NCBI RefSeq assembly: GCF_026016465.1
Contig: NZ_CP100390.1
Span: 806,001-870,000 of the forward strand
Length of the DNA stretch: 64,000 nucleotides
DNA from: Alkalimarinus alittae
GTDB taxonomy: Bacteria > Pseudomonadota > Gammaproteobacteria > Pseudomonadales > Oleiphilaceae
Direction of reading: 5' to 3'
Shown one piece after another: positions 9,899 to 21,063 of the stretch. The stretch's first letter is position 1. Each line of letters begins with the position of its first letter. A program made the translations under genes and the position numbers. The notes beneath the pieces are model-generated. The model was not told where the DNA came from. It made no database searches and saw only the letters and a list, made by a program, of their open reading frames with translations.

Positions 9899-12800
9899 AT
9901 GCCAAAGCGTACCGACCTTAAGAGTATTTTGATTTTGGGTGCTGGCCCTATTGTTATTGGTCAGGCTTGTGAATTTGATTATTCTGGAGCGCAGGCCTGT
10001 AAAGCTCTTAGAGAAGAGGGTTTTCGAGTCATTCTGGTTAACTCGAATCCTGCGACCATAATGACTGACCCTTCGATGGCTGACTCTACTTACATAGAGC
10101 CCATCACATGGAAGACAGTTGAAAAAATCATTGAGAAAGAGCGCCCTGATGCTGTGCTGCCGACAATGGGTGGTCAAACGGCGTTAAATTGTGCGCTTGA
10201 TCTAGAGCGTCACGGCGTTCTTGAAAAGTATAATGTTGAAATGATCGGTGCCGATGCAGATGCTATAGATAAGGCGGAAGATCGCGAGCGCTTCGATAAT
10301 GCAATGAAGGCGATTGGCCTTGAGACTCCTCGTTCTGCTATTGCGCATAGCATGGAAGAGTCGCTTCAAGTGTTGGATAACTTGGGCTTTCCTTGCATTA
10401 TCCGTCCTTCTTTCACCATGGGTGGAACGGGCGGTGGTATCGCTTATAACCGTGACGAATTTGAAGAGATTTGTGCACGGGGCTTAGATTTATCACCTAC
10501 CAGTGAGCTATTGATCGATGAGTCGCTTATCGGTTGGAAAGAATACGAAATGGAAGTTGTTCGTGACAAAAATGATAACTGTATTATCGTTTGTGCTATC
10601 GAAAACTTTGACGCAATGGGGGTTCACACTGGAGACTCCATTACAGTTGCACCGGCGCAAACGCTGACTGATAAAGAATATCAGATTATGCGTAATGCTT
10701 CGTTGGCTGTATTGCGAGAAATCGGTATCGAAACGGGCGGGTCTAACGTTCAGTTCGGTATCAATCCAAAAGATGGCCGTATGGTTATCATCGAGATGAA
10801 CCCGCGAGTTTCACGTTCATCTGCGTTGGCTTCTAAGGCAACAGGTTTCCCTATTGCAAAAATTGCAGCCAAACTGGCGGTTGGTTACACGCTGGATGAA
10901 TTGCAGAATGACATTACAGGTGGTGCTACGCCTGCGTCGTTTGAGCCTTCAATTGATTACGTTGTAACAAAGATTCCACGCTTTACGTTCGAGAAGTTCC
11001 CTCAGGCCGACAAACGTCTAACGACTCAAATGAAGTCTGTTGGTGAAGTAATGGCGATTGGCCGAACCTTCCAAGAGTCTATTCAAAAGGCGCTAAGAGG
11101 GCTTGAAGTAGGCGCGTCTGGTTTTGATCCAATGCAGGATTTAACCGCAGATGATGCGCGTGAAAGTTTGATTCGTGAAATGAAAACCCCAAGTGCTGAG
11201 CGTGTGTGGTATGTGGGTGATGCATTCCGAGCAGGCATGAGCATTGAAGAAATTTACGAGTATTCCGGTATTGATCCTTGGTATTTGGCTCAAATAGAAG
11301 ACTTGATTAAGGAAGAAGCTAATGTCGCTCAGTTAGGTAAGGCTGACATGACTAAAGAGTTGGTTTATAAACTCAAGCGTAAGGGGTTCTCTGATAGCCG
11401 TCTAGCCGAGCTGATGGATGTGTCGGAAAAAGAATTCCGTAAGCTTCGTCATGATTTTAATATTAGACCGGTTTATAAGCGTGTCGATACCTGTGCCGCT
11501 GAATTTGCTTCTTCAACCGCTTATATGTATTCAACGTATGAAGAAGAGTGTGAAGCAAATGTCACTGATCGCGAAAAAATCGTTGTTATTGGTGGTGGAC
11601 CAAACCGTATAGGTCAGGGTATAGAGTTTGATTATTGCTGTGTGCATGCTGCACTAGCGATGAAAGAAGATGGTTATGAAGCGATCATGATCAACTGTAA
11701 CCCTGAGACGGTTTCTACAGATTACGATACATCAGATCGACTTTATTTTGAGTCTATTACGCTTGAAGATGTGTTGGAAATCATCAACCTCGAAAAACCA
11801 AAAGGCGTTATCGTCCATTACGGTGGTCAAACACCTCTTAAGTTGGCGCGTGGTTTAGAGGAAGCGGGTGTGCCGATTATAGGGACGTCTCCTGATGCGA
11901 TTGATAGAGCAGAAGACCGTGAGCGTTTTCAGCGAATGCTGCAACGTTTGAATATTCTTCAGCCACCTAACGCGACAGTTAGAAGTCTTGAAGAAGGTAT
12001 TGTTGCTGCAAAAGAGATTGGTTATCCGTTAGTGGTTAGGCCGTCTTATGTATTAGGTGGTCGTGCTATGGAGATTGTCTATAGCGAAGCTGAGCTAACC
12101 AAGTATATGCGAGAAGCAGTGAGTGTTTCTAATGATAGCCCTGTACTGCTTGATCACTTTTTGAATGCGGCAATAGAAGTTGATATTGATGCAGTAAGTG
12201 ATGGAAAGCAGGTGGTTATTGGTGCCATTATGCAGCATATCGAGCAGGCGGGTGTTCACTCTGGTGATTCTGCATGTTCATTGCCACCTTATACGTTGGC
12301 AGCAGATGTACAAGACGAAATGAGAGATATTGTTAAACGCATGGCGCTTGAATTAGGTGTTGTGGGCTTAATGAATGTTCAGTTGGCTTATCAAGACGGT
12401 GAAATCTACGTAATCGAGGTAAATCCTCGTGCATCGAGAACGGTACCGTTTGTTTCTAAGGCTATTGGTGTTTCGCTTGCTAAAATTGCAGCTCGCTGCA
12501 TGGCGGGTACTTCGCTTGAAGCGCAGGCGTTTACTAAAGAAATTATCCCAGCACACTATAGCGTGAAAGAGTCGGTTTTCCCTTTCAACAAGTTCCAAGG
12601 TGTAGACCCGATACTTGGTCCAGAAATGAAGTCTACTGGCGAAGTAATGGGGATTGGCGATAGCTTTGATGAGGCGTTTGCTAAAGGTGCTTTAGCTGCA
12701 GGTGAGATTTTACCAACAGGTGGTTCTGTATTTATTAGTGTTCGTGATGTTGATAAGGCTGCTGCTGCAGTGCTGAGTAAAGATCTAGTCGAAGCTGGCT

Positions 12801-13105
12801 TTAAGTTAGTGGCTACGAGTGGAACTGCAAAAGTATTAAAAGAAGCAGGCCTTGAAGTTAAGTCAATCAACAAGGTTAACGAAGGTCGACCGCACATTGT
12901 TGACGCAATAAAGAATGATGAAATTGATTTGATTATCAATACGACTGAAGGGCGTCGAGCAATTGCGGACTCTTCTCAGATTCGTCAGTCTGCATTGCAG
13001 CGCAAGGTTGCTTATACCACCACGTTGGCTGGTGGGGAGGCATTTTGTCGTGCAATAAAGTTTGGTCCAGAGAAGATGGTTAGACGCCTTCAAGATCTGC
13101 ACTAA
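9899..13105 (+). CDS. carB: Carbamoyl-phosphate synthase large subunit
   Basis: The synthetase subunit makes carbamoyl phosphate from ammonia, bicarbonate and two ATP. The 1068-residue protein begins [22 protein letters not shown], as in E. coli, which fixes the ATG at 9899; an in-frame ATG at 9821 would add 26 residues without homology. Two ATP-grasp halves are visible (first with [10 protein letters not shown], second with [11 protein letters not shown]), joined by an oligomerisation domain. A C-terminal MGS-like allosteric domain contains [15 protein letters not shown] terminator follows. Confidence 0.98.
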   Translation: MPKRTDLKSILILGAGPIVIGQACEFDYSGAQACKALREEGFRVILVNSNPATIMTDPSMADSTYIEPITWKTVEKIIEKERPDAVLPTMGGQTALNCALDLERHGVLEKYNVEMIGADADAIDKAEDRERFDNAMKAIGLETPRSAIAHSMEESLQVLDNLGFPCIIRPSFTMGGTGGGIAYNRDEFEEICARGLDLSPTSELLIDESLIGWKEYEMEVVRDKNDNCIIVCAIENFDAMGVHTGDSITVAPAQTLTDKEYQIMRNASLAVLREIGIETGGSNVQFGINPKDGRMVIIEMNPRVSRSSALASKATGFPIAKIAAKLAVGYTLDELQNDITGGATPASFEPSIDYVVTKIPRFTFEKFPQADKRLTTQMKSVGEVMAIGRTFQESIQKALRGLEVGASGFDPMQDLTADDARESLIREMKTPSAERVWYVGDAFRAGMSIEEIYEYSGIDPWYLAQIEDLIKEEANVAQLGKADMTKELVYKLKRKGFSDSRLAELMDVSEKEFRKLRHDFNIRPVYKRVDTCAAEFASSTAYMYSTYEEECEANVTDREKIVVIGGGPNRIGQGIEFDYCCVHAALAMKEDGYEAIMINCNPETVSTDYDTSDRLYFESITLEDVLEIINLEKPKGVIVHYGGQTPLKLARGLEEAGVPIIGTSPDAIDRAEDRERFQRMLQRLNILQPPNATVRSLEEGIVAAKEIGYPLVVRPSYVLGGRAMEIVYSEAELTKYMREAVSVSNDSPVLLDHFLNAAIEVDIDAVSDGKQVVIGAIMQHIEQAGVHSGDSACSLPPYTLAADVQDEMRDIVKRMALELGVVGLMNVQLAYQDGEIYVIEVNPRASRTVPFVSKAIGVSLAKIAARCMAGTSLEAQAFTKEIIPAHYSVKESVFPFNKFQGVDPILGPEMKSTGEVMGIGDSFDEAFAKGALAAGEILPTGGSVFISVRDVDKAAAAVLSKDLVEAGFKLVATSGTAKVLKEAGLEVKSINKVNEGRPHIVDAIKNDEIDLIINTTEGRRAIADSSQIRQSALQRKVAYTTTLAGGEAFCRAIKFGPEKMVRRLQDLH

Positions 13106-13147
13106 GGTGTTGTTACGCTGAGCGCTGTTTTCGAACAGTGTCTCGGA

Positions 13148-13178
13148 GCCTCACTTGATACTATCAAGTGGGGCTTTT
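13148..13178 (+). terminator. Intrinsic terminator of carAB
   Basis: An 11-bp stem (GCCTCACTTGA with TCAAGTGGGGC, one G-T pair) and a 5-base loop are followed by TTTTGTATTTT. Confidence 0.88.
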
Positions 13179-13265
13179 GTATTTTATGTCTTACTATTTT
13201 ATAAGATTGCTTTCTGGGTAGGGTTGTTGTTAAAAGAGAGCGAGCTATTCAAGGTTGAATGAAAA

Positions 13266-13742
13266 ATGAAAAGAATTCCAATGACTGTTCAGGGCGAAAA
13301 AGCCCTACGTGAAGAAATCCAAAAGCTAAAGGGTGAAGATCGTCCTCGCGTTATAGAGGCGATAGCAGAAGCTAGAGCGCATGGCGACTTAAAAGAGAAC
13401 GCTGAATACCATGCCGCGCGTGAGCAGCAGAGCTTTATCGAAGGTAGAATTTTGGAGGTGGAGTCAAAGTTATCTCAGTCACAGGTGATTGACGTTACTA
13501 AGATCGATAAAAGCGGAAAGGTTATTTTTGGTACTACCGTTAATCTAATTAATGTCGATACTGATGAGCAAGTGAGCTATCAGATAGTGGGCGAAGATGA
13601 GGCTGACATTAAAGGTGGCAAGATATCTATATCATCACCAATTGCTCGTGCTTTAATCGGTAAAGAAGAGGGTGAGATTGTTGCTGTTCAGATTCCGAGT
13701 GGCACCGTTGAGTATGAAATTGACGAAGTTCTTCATGTGTAA
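13266..13742 (+). CDS. greA: Transcript cleavage factor GreA
   Basis: GreA rescues backtracked RNA polymerase by stimulating RNA cleavage. The 158-residue protein starts [14 protein letters not shown] and has the N-terminal coiled coil. The coil tip carries the acidic signature [16 protein letters not shown], which is the catalytic Asp/Glu loop, and the FKBP-like C-terminal domain contains [14 protein letters not shown]. It is placed after carB, as in other pseudomonad-like genomes. Confidence 0.97.
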   Translation: MKRIPMTVQGEKALREEIQKLKGEDRPRVIEAIAEARAHGDLKENAEYHAAREQQSFIEGRILEVESKLSQSQVIDVTKIDKSGKVIFGTTVNLINVDTDEQVSYQIVGEDEADIKGGKISISSPIARALIGKEEGEIVAVQIPSGTVEYEIDEVLHV

Positions 13743-13800
13743 GTACTTCTGCTATAAAAGCTGAAGTAAGTGGGTTATCTTTTAGTGTGAGGTAACCCGA

Positions 13801-13845
13801 GCATTAAAAAGAAGTCTCGATACTTGTTGAGCTTCTTTTTAATGC
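13801..13845. terminator. Bidirectional terminator between greA and yhbY
   Basis: A perfect 14-bp stem GCATTAAAAAGAAG/CTTCTTTTTAATGC encloses a 17-base loop with a small inner stem. A and T runs on the arms make it suitable for both convergent genes. Confidence 0.8.
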
Positions 13846-13921
13846 CGCGAATAGTTATTTAACGATTCACTGTGTGTGAAATAGTATTCGCTTGATGAGA
13901 TGATTTATTTAGTTGGCGCTT

Positions 13922-14224
13922 TTATCTGAGTAAGTTAGAGAGTTTCGGGTTTGGCTTATCGGCGTTGCGTAGAATGATGGCAATCTTACCGATTGTTTGA
14001 ACCAGTGTTGCTTTGGTCTTCTGGCAAAGCTCATCGATTATCGCAGCTCTGTCATCTCGGTCAGTTAATGCAATCTTAACCTTAATTAGTTCATGGTCTT
14101 CAAGTGCTCTGTTGAGTTCTTGGATTAAGCCTTCTCCAAGCCCTTTGTCGCCAACAATGATGACGGGGTTAAGTGAGTGTGCAATTGCACGATATTGCTT
14201 TTTTTGTGCGGCGGTTAAGGTCAT
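13922..14224 (-). CDS. yhbY: YhbY/CRM-domain ribosome assembly RNA-binding protein
   Basis: A 100-residue CRM-domain protein associated with 50S precursors. Visible signatures are LTAAQKKQYRAIAHSLNPVIIVGDKGL, the helix LNRALEDHELIKVKIA and the C-terminal VQTIGKIAIILRN. The ATG at 14224 gives the family length and follows AGAGAG; the longer frame to 14302 adds unsupported residues. It diverges from rlmE, the standard yhbY/rlmE-ftsH arrangement. Confidence 0.95.
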   Translation of the reverse strand: MTLTAAQKKQYRAIAHSLNPVIIVGDKGLGEGLIQELNRALEDHELIKVKIALTDRDDRAAIIDELCQKTKATLVQTIGKIAIILRNADKPNPKLSNLLR

Positions 14225-14399
14225 CTTTGTCTCTCTTAAAATTAAGCGGTCAATGTCTATCGATAAGTCTGAATTCGTTTTAATGGCTAGGCTCGCATTC
14301 AAACGTTTGGTTGTCTGTCATAATGCTTGATATTCTATCAGTTGCGGGCAAAGGGTTAAATGAATTCAGTGTTAGATTGTTTGAACGAGGATAAAAAAT

Positions 14400-15020
14400 A
14401 TGGCTCGATCTAAATCAAGTCCTCAGTGGCTCAAAGAGCATTTTGATGACCCTTATGTGAAATTGTCTCAAAAAGAAGGTTATCGCACGCGTGCTAGCTA
14501 TAAGTTGATCGAGCTACATGAAAAGGATCGCCTGTTTAAACCGGGTATGACGGTTGTTGATTTAGGTGCTGCGCCAGGGGGGTGGTCTCAAGTGGCCATT
14601 AAGTATGTGGGCGATCATGGGCGTGTTGTGGCAAGTGATATTCTGCCTATGGACTCCATTGCGGGGGTAGACTTTGTTCAGGGTGATTTTACTGAGCAGG
14701 AACCGTTCGATCAAATCCTTGAATTGTTGGGCGATCAAAAAGCAGACCTTGTAATTTCAGATATGGCCCCCAATATGAGTGGATCAGCGTCTGTTGATAT
14801 TCCTCGTGCCATGTATTTAATAGAGTTGGCCTTGGATATGGCAGAGCAAGTGTTAAAGCCAGGAGGGACTTTTGTCGCGAAAGTATTTCAGGGTGAAGGG
14901 TTTGATGATTTAATTAAGCAGATGAGAGCGCGATACTCAAAAGTCTATAGTAGAAAGCCAGATGCTTCTCGGGCGCGATCAAGAGAGGTTTATCAAATTG
15001 GCGCAGGTTTCAAAGGATAA
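14400..15020 (+). CDS. rlmE: 23S rRNA 2'-O-methyltransferase RlmE (FtsJ)
   Basis: The enzyme methylates U2552 of 23S rRNA late in 50S assembly, using S-adenosylmethionine. The 206-residue protein shows [22 protein letters not shown], the SAM motif [14 protein letters not shown] and the catalytic segment [13 protein letters not shown], with a later Lys in [12 protein letters not shown]. It is paired with ftsH 109 bases downstream. No sigma32 promoter was convincing upstream, although this pair is heat-inducible in E. coli. Confidence 0.97.
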   Translation: MARSKSSPQWLKEHFDDPYVKLSQKEGYRTRASYKLIELHEKDRLFKPGMTVVDLGAAPGGWSQVAIKYVGDHGRVVASDILPMDSIAGVDFVQGDFTEQEPFDQILELLGDQKADLVISDMAPNMSGSASVDIPRAMYLIELALDMAEQVLKPGGTFVAKVFQGEGFDDLIKQMRARYSKVYSRKPDASRARSREVYQIGAGFKG

Positions 15021-15129
15021 TAAAAATTATCTAATTTAATGTTTTGTGAACTGGCTTGGCTGACCAACATGTAGTATGTTTGGAAGCTCTAAACGTAATG
15101 AATTTTAAAAAGGTTGAGAGGGGTCTCTC

Positions 15130-17073
15130 TTGAACGATATGGCAAAGAATTTAATTCTCTGGTTGATCATAGCTGCAGTACTACTAACCGTCTTTAATAA
15201 CTTTAGTATGAATCGGGCTACTGAACCGATGGAGTACTCCCAGTTTGTATCAATGTATGAAACTGGACAGGTTCGTAAGGTGGTTATTGATGGTCTTCGT
15301 ATAGAGGGATATCGCCCTGATGGGACTAAATTTGAAACGGTGCGCCCAAGCGCGCCTGATCTCAATCTAATTGATGACCTGCTTAAGTACAAAGTAGCCA
15401 TCGAAGGTAAAGAGCCTGAGACTCAAAGTATTTGGACTCAATTGCTTGTAGCGTCTTTCCCTATTCTTGTCATTATCGCTGTGTTTATGTTTTTTATGCG
15501 TCAAATGCAAGGCGGTGGCGGCGGCAAAGGGCCGATGTCGTTTGGTAAGAGTAAAGCTCGCTTAATGAGCGAAGATCAGATTAAAACAACATTTGCAGAT
15601 GTGGCAGGCGTTGATGAAGCGAAAGAGGATGTTAAAGAGCTTGTTGAATTTCTTCGAGACCCAAGTAAGTTTCAACGCTTGGGTGGAAAGATTCCTCGCG
15701 GTGTTCTAATGGTAGGTCAGCCGGGTACAGGTAAGACGCTTTTGGCAAAAGCTATTGCTGGCGAAGCAAAGGTTCCCTTTTTCTCTATCTCGGGTTCAGA
15801 CTTTGTAGAGATGTTTGTCGGTGTAGGTGCTTCTCGTGTAAGAGATATGTTTGACCAAGCTAAGAAGCAGTCACCTTGCATTATCTTTATTGATGAGATT
15901 GATGCTGTAGGTCGTCACCGTGGTGCGGGTGTGGGTGGTGGACACGATGAGCGTGAACAGACACTTAACCAATTACTGGTTGAAATGGATGGTTTTGAAG
16001 GCAATGAAGGCGTCATTGTCATTGCAGCTACTAACCGCCCGGACGTGCTTGACCCTGCATTGTTGAGACCTGGTCGATTTGATCGACAGGTTGTTGTTGG
16101 TTTGCCTGATATTTTAGGTCGGGAACAAATACTTAAAGTTCATATGCGTAAAGTGCCATTAGATGATGATGTCGAGCCGGTATTTATCGCTAGAGGTACG
16201 CCAGGGTTTTCAGGTGCTGATCTTGCAAACCTTGTAAACGAAGCTGCTTTGTTTGCCGCAAGGTCAAATCGACGCACTGTTTCAATGTCTGAATTCGAAT
16301 TGGCTAAAGACAAAATCATGATGGGTGCTGAGCGCAAATCAATGGTGATGTCTGAAGATGAAAAGCGTAATACGGCTTATCATGAAGCAGGGCACGCGAT
16401 TGTTGGTCGTTTGATGCCTGAGCATGACCCTGTTTATAAGGTGAGTATTATTCCTCGTGGACGAGCGTTAGGTGTAACAATGTTCTTGCCTGAGGAAGAT
16501 CGCTACAGTCATAGTCGTCGTTTTTTGATTAGCCAAATCTGTAGTTTATTTGGTGGCCGAATTGCTGAAGAGCTTACATTGGGCGTTGACGGTGTTACCA
16601 CTGGTGCATCTAATGATATTAAGCGGGCGACTGAACTGTCTCGCAGTATGGTTACTAAGTGGGGTTTGTCGGCTAAGTTGGGCCCCCTTATGTATGATGA
16701 AGATAGCGAAGAGGTTTTCCTTGGGCGTTCATCGGGTTCGGCAGCGAAGGTTTTTGCACCTGAAACTGCGCAGCGAATTGATGAAGAGATCAGAAAAATA
16801 ATTGATGATTGCTATGCTACTGCAGAGAAAGTGCTTGTAGATAATATGGATAAACTTCATATGATGGCCGATGCGCTAATGAAGTATGAGACCATAGATG
16901 CAGGGCAGATAGACGACATCATGGATGGTAAAGAGCCTCGCCCGCCAAAGGGCTGGGGCGATAAAGAACCTAAAGGACCTACTCCTAAGGGTGGCGCTGA
17001 AAGCGATAGTGCAAGCCAAGATACTCAGGACGCTTCAAAAGATGATCTTGGTGATGCCGCTGGTGAGCACTAA
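15130..17073 (+). CDS. ftsH: ATP-dependent zinc metalloprotease FtsH
   Basis: A membrane-anchored hexameric AAA+ protease. The N-terminus has two membrane segments around a periplasmic domain ([15 protein letters not shown], then [19 protein letters not shown]). The AAA domain has Walker A GQPGTGKT near residue 196, where the common form is GPPGTGKT, Walker [13 protein letters not shown], and the SRH. The protease domain has HEAGH near residue 418. The start is probably TTG at 15130 (MNDMAKNL, compare E. coli MSDMAKNL) because GAGAGGGG lies at proper distance; the ATG at 15139 is the alternative. The C-terminal tail is polar. Confidence 0.97.
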   Translation: MNDMAKNLILWLIIAAVLLTVFNNFSMNRATEPMEYSQFVSMYETGQVRKVVIDGLRIEGYRPDGTKFETVRPSAPDLNLIDDLLKYKVAIEGKEPETQSIWTQLLVASFPILVIIAVFMFFMRQMQGGGGGKGPMSFGKSKARLMSEDQIKTTFADVAGVDEAKEDVKELVEFLRDPSKFQRLGGKIPRGVLMVGQPGTGKTLLAKAIAGEAKVPFFSISGSDFVEMFVGVGASRVRDMFDQAKKQSPCIIFIDEIDAVGRHRGAGVGGGHDEREQTLNQLLVEMDGFEGNEGVIVIAATNRPDVLDPALLRPGRFDRQVVVGLPDILGREQILKVHMRKVPLDDDVEPVFIARGTPGFSGADLANLVNEAALFAARSNRRTVSMSEFELAKDKIMMGAERKSMVMSEDEKRNTAYHEAGHAIVGRLMPEHDPVYKVSIIPRGRALGVTMFLPEEDRYSHSRRFLISQICSLFGGRIAEELTLGVDGVTTGASNDIKRATELSRSMVTKWGLSAKLGPLMYDEDSEEVFLGRSSGSAAKVFAPETAQRIDEEIRKIIDDCYATAEKVLVDNMDKLHMMADALMKYETIDAGQIDDIMDGKEPRPPKGWGDKEPKGPTPKGGAESDSASQDTQDASKDDLGDAAGEH

Positions 17074-17093
17074 GCTAATTTGCTTGTGATATG

Positions 17094-17120
17094 TAAAGGC
17101 GCGAAATTATCGCGCCTTTA
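17094..17120 (+). terminator. Strong hairpin between ftsH and folP
   Basis: A perfect 10-bp stem TAAAGGCGCG/CGCGCCTTTA with a 7-base loop, followed only by CCATTT. It could be a weak terminator or message stabiliser. Confidence 0.55.
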
Positions 17121-17161
17121 CCATTTCTAACGATTCAAAATCTCCTCAATTGGTATTATTA

Positions 17162-17983
17162 ATGAATTTTTCAGGTCAGGATTTAGATTTATCTAGTCCT
17201 AGGGTTATGGGGATTCTAAATGTTACGCCCGACTCTTTTTCAGATGGGGGGCGTTTTAATACATTGGATTCGGCGCTTTTTCAGGCTGAAAGCATGGTTA
17301 AAGCCGGTGCCAGTTTTATTGATGTAGGTGGTGAGTCGACTCGGCCTGGTGCTATTCCAGTCTCGTTAGCTGAAGAATTAGAGCGCGTTTGCCCGATTGT
17401 TGAGCTGATTAAACAAAACTTAGATGTCGTTATTTCAGTTGATACAAGCTCGCCTAAGGTAATGACTGAGTCGGTGGGGTTGGGTGCAGGGCTTATTAAT
17501 GATGTGAGGGCTTTGCAGCGAGAGGGTGCGGTAGATGCCGCTATTAAGTTAGGTGTGCCGGTTTGCTTGATGCACATGCAGGGTATTCCTGAAACAATGC
17601 AAGATAACCCTGAGTATCATTCAGTTGTGGGTGTAGTAGAAGATTATTTAGCGGGTTGTGCTGATCAGTTGATTGCATCGGGCTTTGATCGCGAGAAAAT
17701 TATCGTTGATCCTGGGTTTGGTTTTGGTAAGACGCTCTCGCATAATCTTCAGTTGTTAAATGCGATTGATCGATTGGTTCTTAAGGGTTATCCCGTATTG
17801 GTTGGGGTCTCTAGAAAATCAATGATAGGGGCTATTCTTGATAAGCCAGTAGATGAAAGAATGATTGGAAGTGTAGCTGCGGCCACTGTTGCAGCATACA
17901 AAGGTGCCTCTATTTTAAGGGTGCACGATGTTAAAGAAACGGTTGAAGCAATGGCTGTGGTGCAGGCTTTGCTTAAGGAGTGA
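17162..17983 (+). CDS. folP: Dihydropteroate synthase
   Basis: The enzyme joins p-aminobenzoate to the pterin diphosphate in folate synthesis; it is the sulfonamide target. The TIM-barrel signatures are MGILNVTPDSFSDGG, GAGLINDVRAL, VDPGFGFGK and VGVSRKSMIG. The ATG at 17162 is preferred over the in-frame TTG at 17150; neither has an obvious Shine-Dalgarno site. The stop codon lies only three bases before the glmM ATG, so the two genes are coupled, as in most gammaproteobacteria. Confidence 0.96.
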   Translation: MNFSGQDLDLSSPRVMGILNVTPDSFSDGGRFNTLDSALFQAESMVKAGASFIDVGGESTRPGAIPVSLAEELERVCPIVELIKQNLDVVISVDTSSPKVMTESVGLGAGLINDVRALQREGAVDAAIKLGVPVCLMHMQGIPETMQDNPEYHSVVGVVEDYLAGCADQLIASGFDREKIIVDPGFGFGKTLSHNLQLLNAIDRLVLKGYPVLVGVSRKSMIGAILDKPVDERMIGSVAAATVAAYKGASILRVHDVKETVEAMAVVQALLKE

Positions 17984-17986
17984 GTG

Positions 17987-19330
17987 ATGGGTGCGAGAAA
18001 ATATTTTGGAACAGACGGTATTCGAGGCAAAGTGGGTGAAGGTGCGATTACCCCAGAGTTTGTTCTTAAGTTAGGTTGGGCTGTCGGTCAGGCATTTAAG
18101 CAGCAAGGCCAGCGCGGTAAAGTATTAATTGGCAAAGATACGCGGTTATCGGGTTATATGTTTGAGTCAGCTCTAGAAGCTGGGCTTTCGGCGGCTGGTG
18201 TTGATGTGGGGTTGCTCGGGCCGATGCCGACACCTGCCATTGCTTACTTAACACGCACCTTTAGAGCGTCAGCGGGTATTGTTATTAGTGCTTCCCATAA
18301 CCCTCACTATGATAACGGTATTAAGTTTTTCTCTCAGCAGGGGTTTAAGTTGGATGACACCCTTGAGCGCAAAATAGAAGATTTGCTCGAGCAAGATATT
18401 GAGGTTGTAGAATCTGCTCATTTAGGTAAGGCCTCACGCATAGAAGATGCTGCAGGGCGTTATGTTGAGTTTTGCAAAAGTACCGTGCCATACAATATGT
18501 CGCTTGAAGGGTTGAATATTGTGTTGGATTGCGCGCATGGTGCGACTTACCATGTTGCACCGTCAGTGTTCAAAGAGTTGGGTGCCAACATCACGACGTT
18601 AGGTGTTGAGCCGAATGGCTTGAATATTAACAAGGATGTGGGTTCAACCAGTCCGGAGCAGCTAGTGAAAGCTGTGTTAGAGCAAGGGGCCGATTTGGGT
18701 ATTGCTTTTGATGGTGATGGTGATCGTGTTGTTATGGTTGACCATAAGGGTGAAGTGGTTGATGGTGATGAGTTGATCTACGTGATTGCCAGCAATCGCC
18801 ATCGTGGTGAGCGCTTAGGGGGGGGAGTAGTTGGAACCTTGATGACCAATTTTGGCGCCGAGCTAGCTTATCAAAAGATGGGGGTTCCGTTTATTAGGGC
18901 TAATGTTGGTGATCGGTATGTGATGGAAAAATTGGTCGCCAATGATTGGTTGTTAGGTGGTGAGGGTTCTGGTCATATTCTTTGCCTAGATAACTCTACG
19001 ACGGGTGATGCCATTATTTCTGCTTTGCAGGTGCTAATTGCAATGTGGGAAGAAGGGAAAACGCTTAATGAAATGAAAGGTGGGATGGAAAAGCTTCCAC
19101 AAACCATGGTCAATGTTAAAGTCGCCAAGAAATTTAACCCTGCGGCTCATCCAGATATCGCTAAGGCGATTACAGAAGCAGAAGAACGTTTTGCTGGTGA
19201 GGGTCGAATCTTGTTACGAGCTTCAGGTACTGAGCCTGTTATCAGGGTCATGGCAGAAGGGCGTGATGAAGCGTTGGTGTTAGATATTGTATCTACCCTT
19301 GCAAAAGTAGTTGAAAGTGCAAAAATTTAA
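17987..19330 (+). CDS. glmM: Phosphoglucosamine mutase
   Basis: GlmM converts glucosamine-6-phosphate to glucosamine-1-phosphate for UDP-GlcNAc, cell wall and LPS. The 447-residue protein has [11 protein letters not shown] at the N-terminus, the phosphoserine loop [15 protein letters not shown] near residue 103, the metal loop AFDGDGDRV and the sugar loop [12 protein letters not shown] at 17984 is immediately followed by the ATG at 17987; AAGGAG at 17975-17980 is better spaced for the ATG. It lies between folP and tpiA as in relatives. Confidence 0.97.
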   Translation: MGARKYFGTDGIRGKVGEGAITPEFVLKLGWAVGQAFKQQGQRGKVLIGKDTRLSGYMFESALEAGLSAAGVDVGLLGPMPTPAIAYLTRTFRASAGIVISASHNPHYDNGIKFFSQQGFKLDDTLERKIEDLLEQDIEVVESAHLGKASRIEDAAGRYVEFCKSTVPYNMSLEGLNIVLDCAHGATYHVAPSVFKELGANITTLGVEPNGLNINKDVGSTSPEQLVKAVLEQGADLGIAFDGDGDRVVMVDHKGEVVDGDELIYVIASNRHRGERLGGGVVGTLMTNFGAELAYQKMGVPFIRANVGDRYVMEKLVANDWLLGGEGSGHILCLDNSTTGDAIISALQVLIAMWEEGKTLNEMKGGMEKLPQTMVNVKVAKKFNPAAHPDIAKAITEAEERFAGEGRILLRASGTEPVIRVMAEGRDEALVLDIVSTLAKVVESAKI

Positions 19331-19346
19331 CCGTTAATAACGACAA

Positions 19347-19373
19347 ATCGATAGTTATTTAATAACTATCGAT
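19347..19373 (+). repeat. Perfect 13-bp inverted repeat after glmM
   Basis: ATCGATAGTTATT and its exact complement flank a single central base. Such tight symmetry could fold as a hairpin after glmM or bind a dimeric protein in front of tpiA (start 98 bases on). No T-run follows. Confidence 0.6.
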
Positions 19374-19470
19374 ATTTGCTATGTTTCACAGAAAAAACGC
19401 AGTAGCGAGTACTTGTAAGTTGTAAATAACTCGGTTAGTATTTGCGCCTTCTTAAATGGTGGTAAAAATA

Positions 19471-20223
19471 ATGCGCCGTAAGATTGTTGCTGGCAACTGG
19501 AAAATGAACGGAAATCGTCAAGTCGCTCAAGATTTGGCTGTAGGTGTTTCTAATATAGCAGATAGCCTAGAAAGTTCCGTTGAGGTGATAGTATCGCCTC
19601 CTTATATATTTATGGCTGACGTTATTAGTCATATTGCTTCTAGTGTTAATGTTTCATCACAAGATGTCTCAAGCAATGATAATGGTGCGTTCACTGGTGA
19701 GATTTCAGCTGATATGCTGGCTGAATTTGGATGTACTTACAGTATTGTAGGTCATTCAGAGCGAAGAGCGATGTTTGGTGATACAGATGACGTTGTAGCA
19801 GCGAAAGTTGCTAAGTGTATTGAAAAAAATATCCACCCTATAGTATGTGTAGGTGAGACGCTCGAAGAGCGTGAGTCTGGAAAAACCCTTGAGGTAGTTG
19901 GAGATCAATTACGAAGGGCGCTGCAAAATTTAGATGAAGCTGGATTAGAGAAAGTTATCGTAGCTTATGAACCAGTTTGGGCGATAGGTACAGGTAAAAC
20001 AGCGACACCAGAACAGGCTCAGGAAGTGCATGAGTTTATTCGGGGTGAGATAGCCGTTATTAATGAGGTGGTTTCTCTGAAAACACCGATTATTTATGGT
20101 GGTAGCGTTAATGCCGAGAATGCGAAGAGTCTTTTCGCTATGGCTGATATTGATGGGGGGCTGATTGGTGGTGCCTCGTTAAAACTTGAAGAATTTGAAG
20201 TTATTTGTAAGGCGATAGGTTAA
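19471..20223 (+). CDS. tpiA: Triosephosphate isomerase
   Basis: The enzyme interconverts glyceraldehyde-3-phosphate and dihydroxyacetone phosphate in glycolysis and gluconeogenesis. It starts [14 protein letters not shown] with the catalytic Lys. The active-site His is in VGHSERR near residue 95 and the Glu in [12 protein letters not shown] near 167, with phosphate loop residues in GGSVN and GGLIGGASL. An in-frame ATG at 19456 adds five residues with no ribosome binding site; the ATG at 19471 has a GGTGG sequence upstream. secG begins four bases after the stop. Confidence 0.97.
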   Translation: MRRKIVAGNWKMNGNRQVAQDLAVGVSNIADSLESSVEVIVSPPYIFMADVISHIASSVNVSSQDVSSNDNGAFTGEISADMLAEFGCTYSIVGHSERRAMFGDTDDVVAAKVAKCIEKNIHPIVCVGETLEERESGKTLEVVGDQLRRALQNLDEAGLEKVIVAYEPVWAIGTGKTATPEQAQEVHEFIRGEIAVINEVVSLKTPIIYGGSVNAENAKSLFAMADIDGGLIGGASLKLEEFEVICKAIG

Positions 20224-20227
20224 TAGT

Positions 20228-20614
20228 ATGGAATGGTTAGAGACGGTAGTTCTTGTGGTCCATGTGCTGGTCTCTGTTGGCCTGATCGGATTAGTTCTTC
20301 TTCAGCAGGGCAAAGGTGCTGATGCAGGCGCTTCCTTTGGCGGGGGTGCTTCACAAACAGTATTTGGAAGTCAGGGAACAGGTAACTTCTTGACTAAAAC
20401 AACCTCGCTATTGGCGTTGGTGTTTTTTATAACAAGTTTTTCTTTGGCGATATTTGCTAAGCAGCACGCTAAAGTGGTGGTTGATCAGGGTATTGCTGTT
20501 CCTAGTGTTAAAGAGAATGTTTCTTTGGATGTCAACGGTAATGCAATAGATGGTCTTGAGTCACCTCAGTTAGAGACTCAAGAAGAAGGGTCAGTTGCAC
20601 CTGAGCTAGAATGA
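20228..20614 (+). CDS. secG: Preprotein translocase subunit SecG
   Basis: A small subunit of the SecYEG channel. The 128-residue protein has two membrane helices ([19 protein letters not shown] and [18 protein letters not shown]) joined by the Gly-rich cytoplasmic loop [22 protein letters not shown] typical of SecG, then an acidic tail. It is coupled to tpiA (four-base gap) and followed by tRNA-Leu(GAG), the same order as E. coli secG-leuU. Confidence 0.95.
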   Translation: MEWLETVVLVVHVLVSVGLIGLVLLQQGKGADAGASFGGGASQTVFGSQGTGNFLTKTTSLLALVFFITSFSLAIFAKQHAKVVVDQGIAVPSVKENVSLDVNGNAIDGLESPQLETQEEGSVAPELE

Positions 20615-20714
20615 TATCTGACGGTTAATTACAAATAGTTAACATTGTTGAGTGGATATTGTTACCGAACAGGTATAGCGAAATAGGTTTAGAAAGTAAG
20701 TAGTAAGCGTTTTA

Positions 20715-20800
20715 GCCGAAGTGGTGAAATTGGTAGACACGCTACCTTGAGGGGGTAGTGCTCTATGGGCGTGCCGGTTCAAGTCCGGCCTTCGGCACCA
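20715..20800 (+). tRNA. tRNA-Leu (anticodon GAG)
   Basis: The acceptor stem GCCGAAG pairs with CTTCGGC, followed by A and the encoded CCA. The anticodon arm CTACC-TTGAGGG-GGTAG gives anticodon GAG, reading CUC and CUU. A long variable arm typical of class II tRNA-Leu and the T arm GCCGGTTCAAGTCCGGC are present. The position between secG and rimP equals that of leuU in E. coli. Confidence 0.97.
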
Positions 20801-20803
20801 AAT

Positions 20804-20836
20804 AAAAGCGACTTGAGATGATCAAGTCGCTTTTTT
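20804..20836 (+). terminator. Terminator after tRNA-Leu
   Basis: AAAAGCGACTTGA pairs with TCAAGTCGCTTTT around a 5-base loop; the T-run extends to 20836. Confidence 0.92.
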
Positions 20837-21022
20837 CGGTTTAAAGGGGGTGGTTAGCACCCAAAGATAAAGTGCTGTTTTCTTGACCATATAGGCTAGT
20901 GGGAATATAATGCAGCGATCGAATACGGGTTTAATGGCTCGTGAAGTAGAGGTTTGTCGTAGTTATTACATGCTTCTACATTAATGGTTACAGATATCTA
21001 CAGTAATGGTTGTAGAAATCTT
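20837..21022. other. Non-coding stretch between tRNA-Leu and rimP terminators
   Basis: No gene is visible here. The tRNA-fMet (metY) that precedes rimP in E. coli is absent. The stretch holds a 22-base-period direct repeat near its right end and probably the rimP-nusA promoter. Confidence 0.5.
20976..21019 (+). repeat. Two imperfect direct repeats, 22-base period, upstream of rimP
   Basis: CTACATTAATGGTTACAGAT at 20976 and CTACAGTAATGGTTGTAGAA at 20998 match at most positions and are offset by 22 bases, about two helical turns. They lie upstream of the tandem terminators preceding rimP. They could be tandem operator sites or a chance duplication. Confidence 0.45.
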
Positions 21023-21053
21023 GCAAAAAGCCCCTCATGCAGGGGCTTTTTGC
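21023..21053 (+). terminator. Strong intrinsic terminator upstream of rimP (first of two)
   Basis: A perfect 12-bp stem GCAAAAAGCCCC/GGGGCTTTTTGC with a 7-base loop. Its T-run is part of the arm. Confidence 0.85.
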
Positions 21054-21063
21054 TAGTTTAAAG

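Noticed and set aside
14303-14399. Possible sigma32 promoter for rlmE-ftsH
   Set aside because: No CTTGAAA with a correctly spaced CCCATNT; only a CTTGATA without partner.
20976-21019. Repeats before rimP as a possible CRISPR remnant
   Set aside because: Only two copies directly abutting, no spacers, no cas genes.
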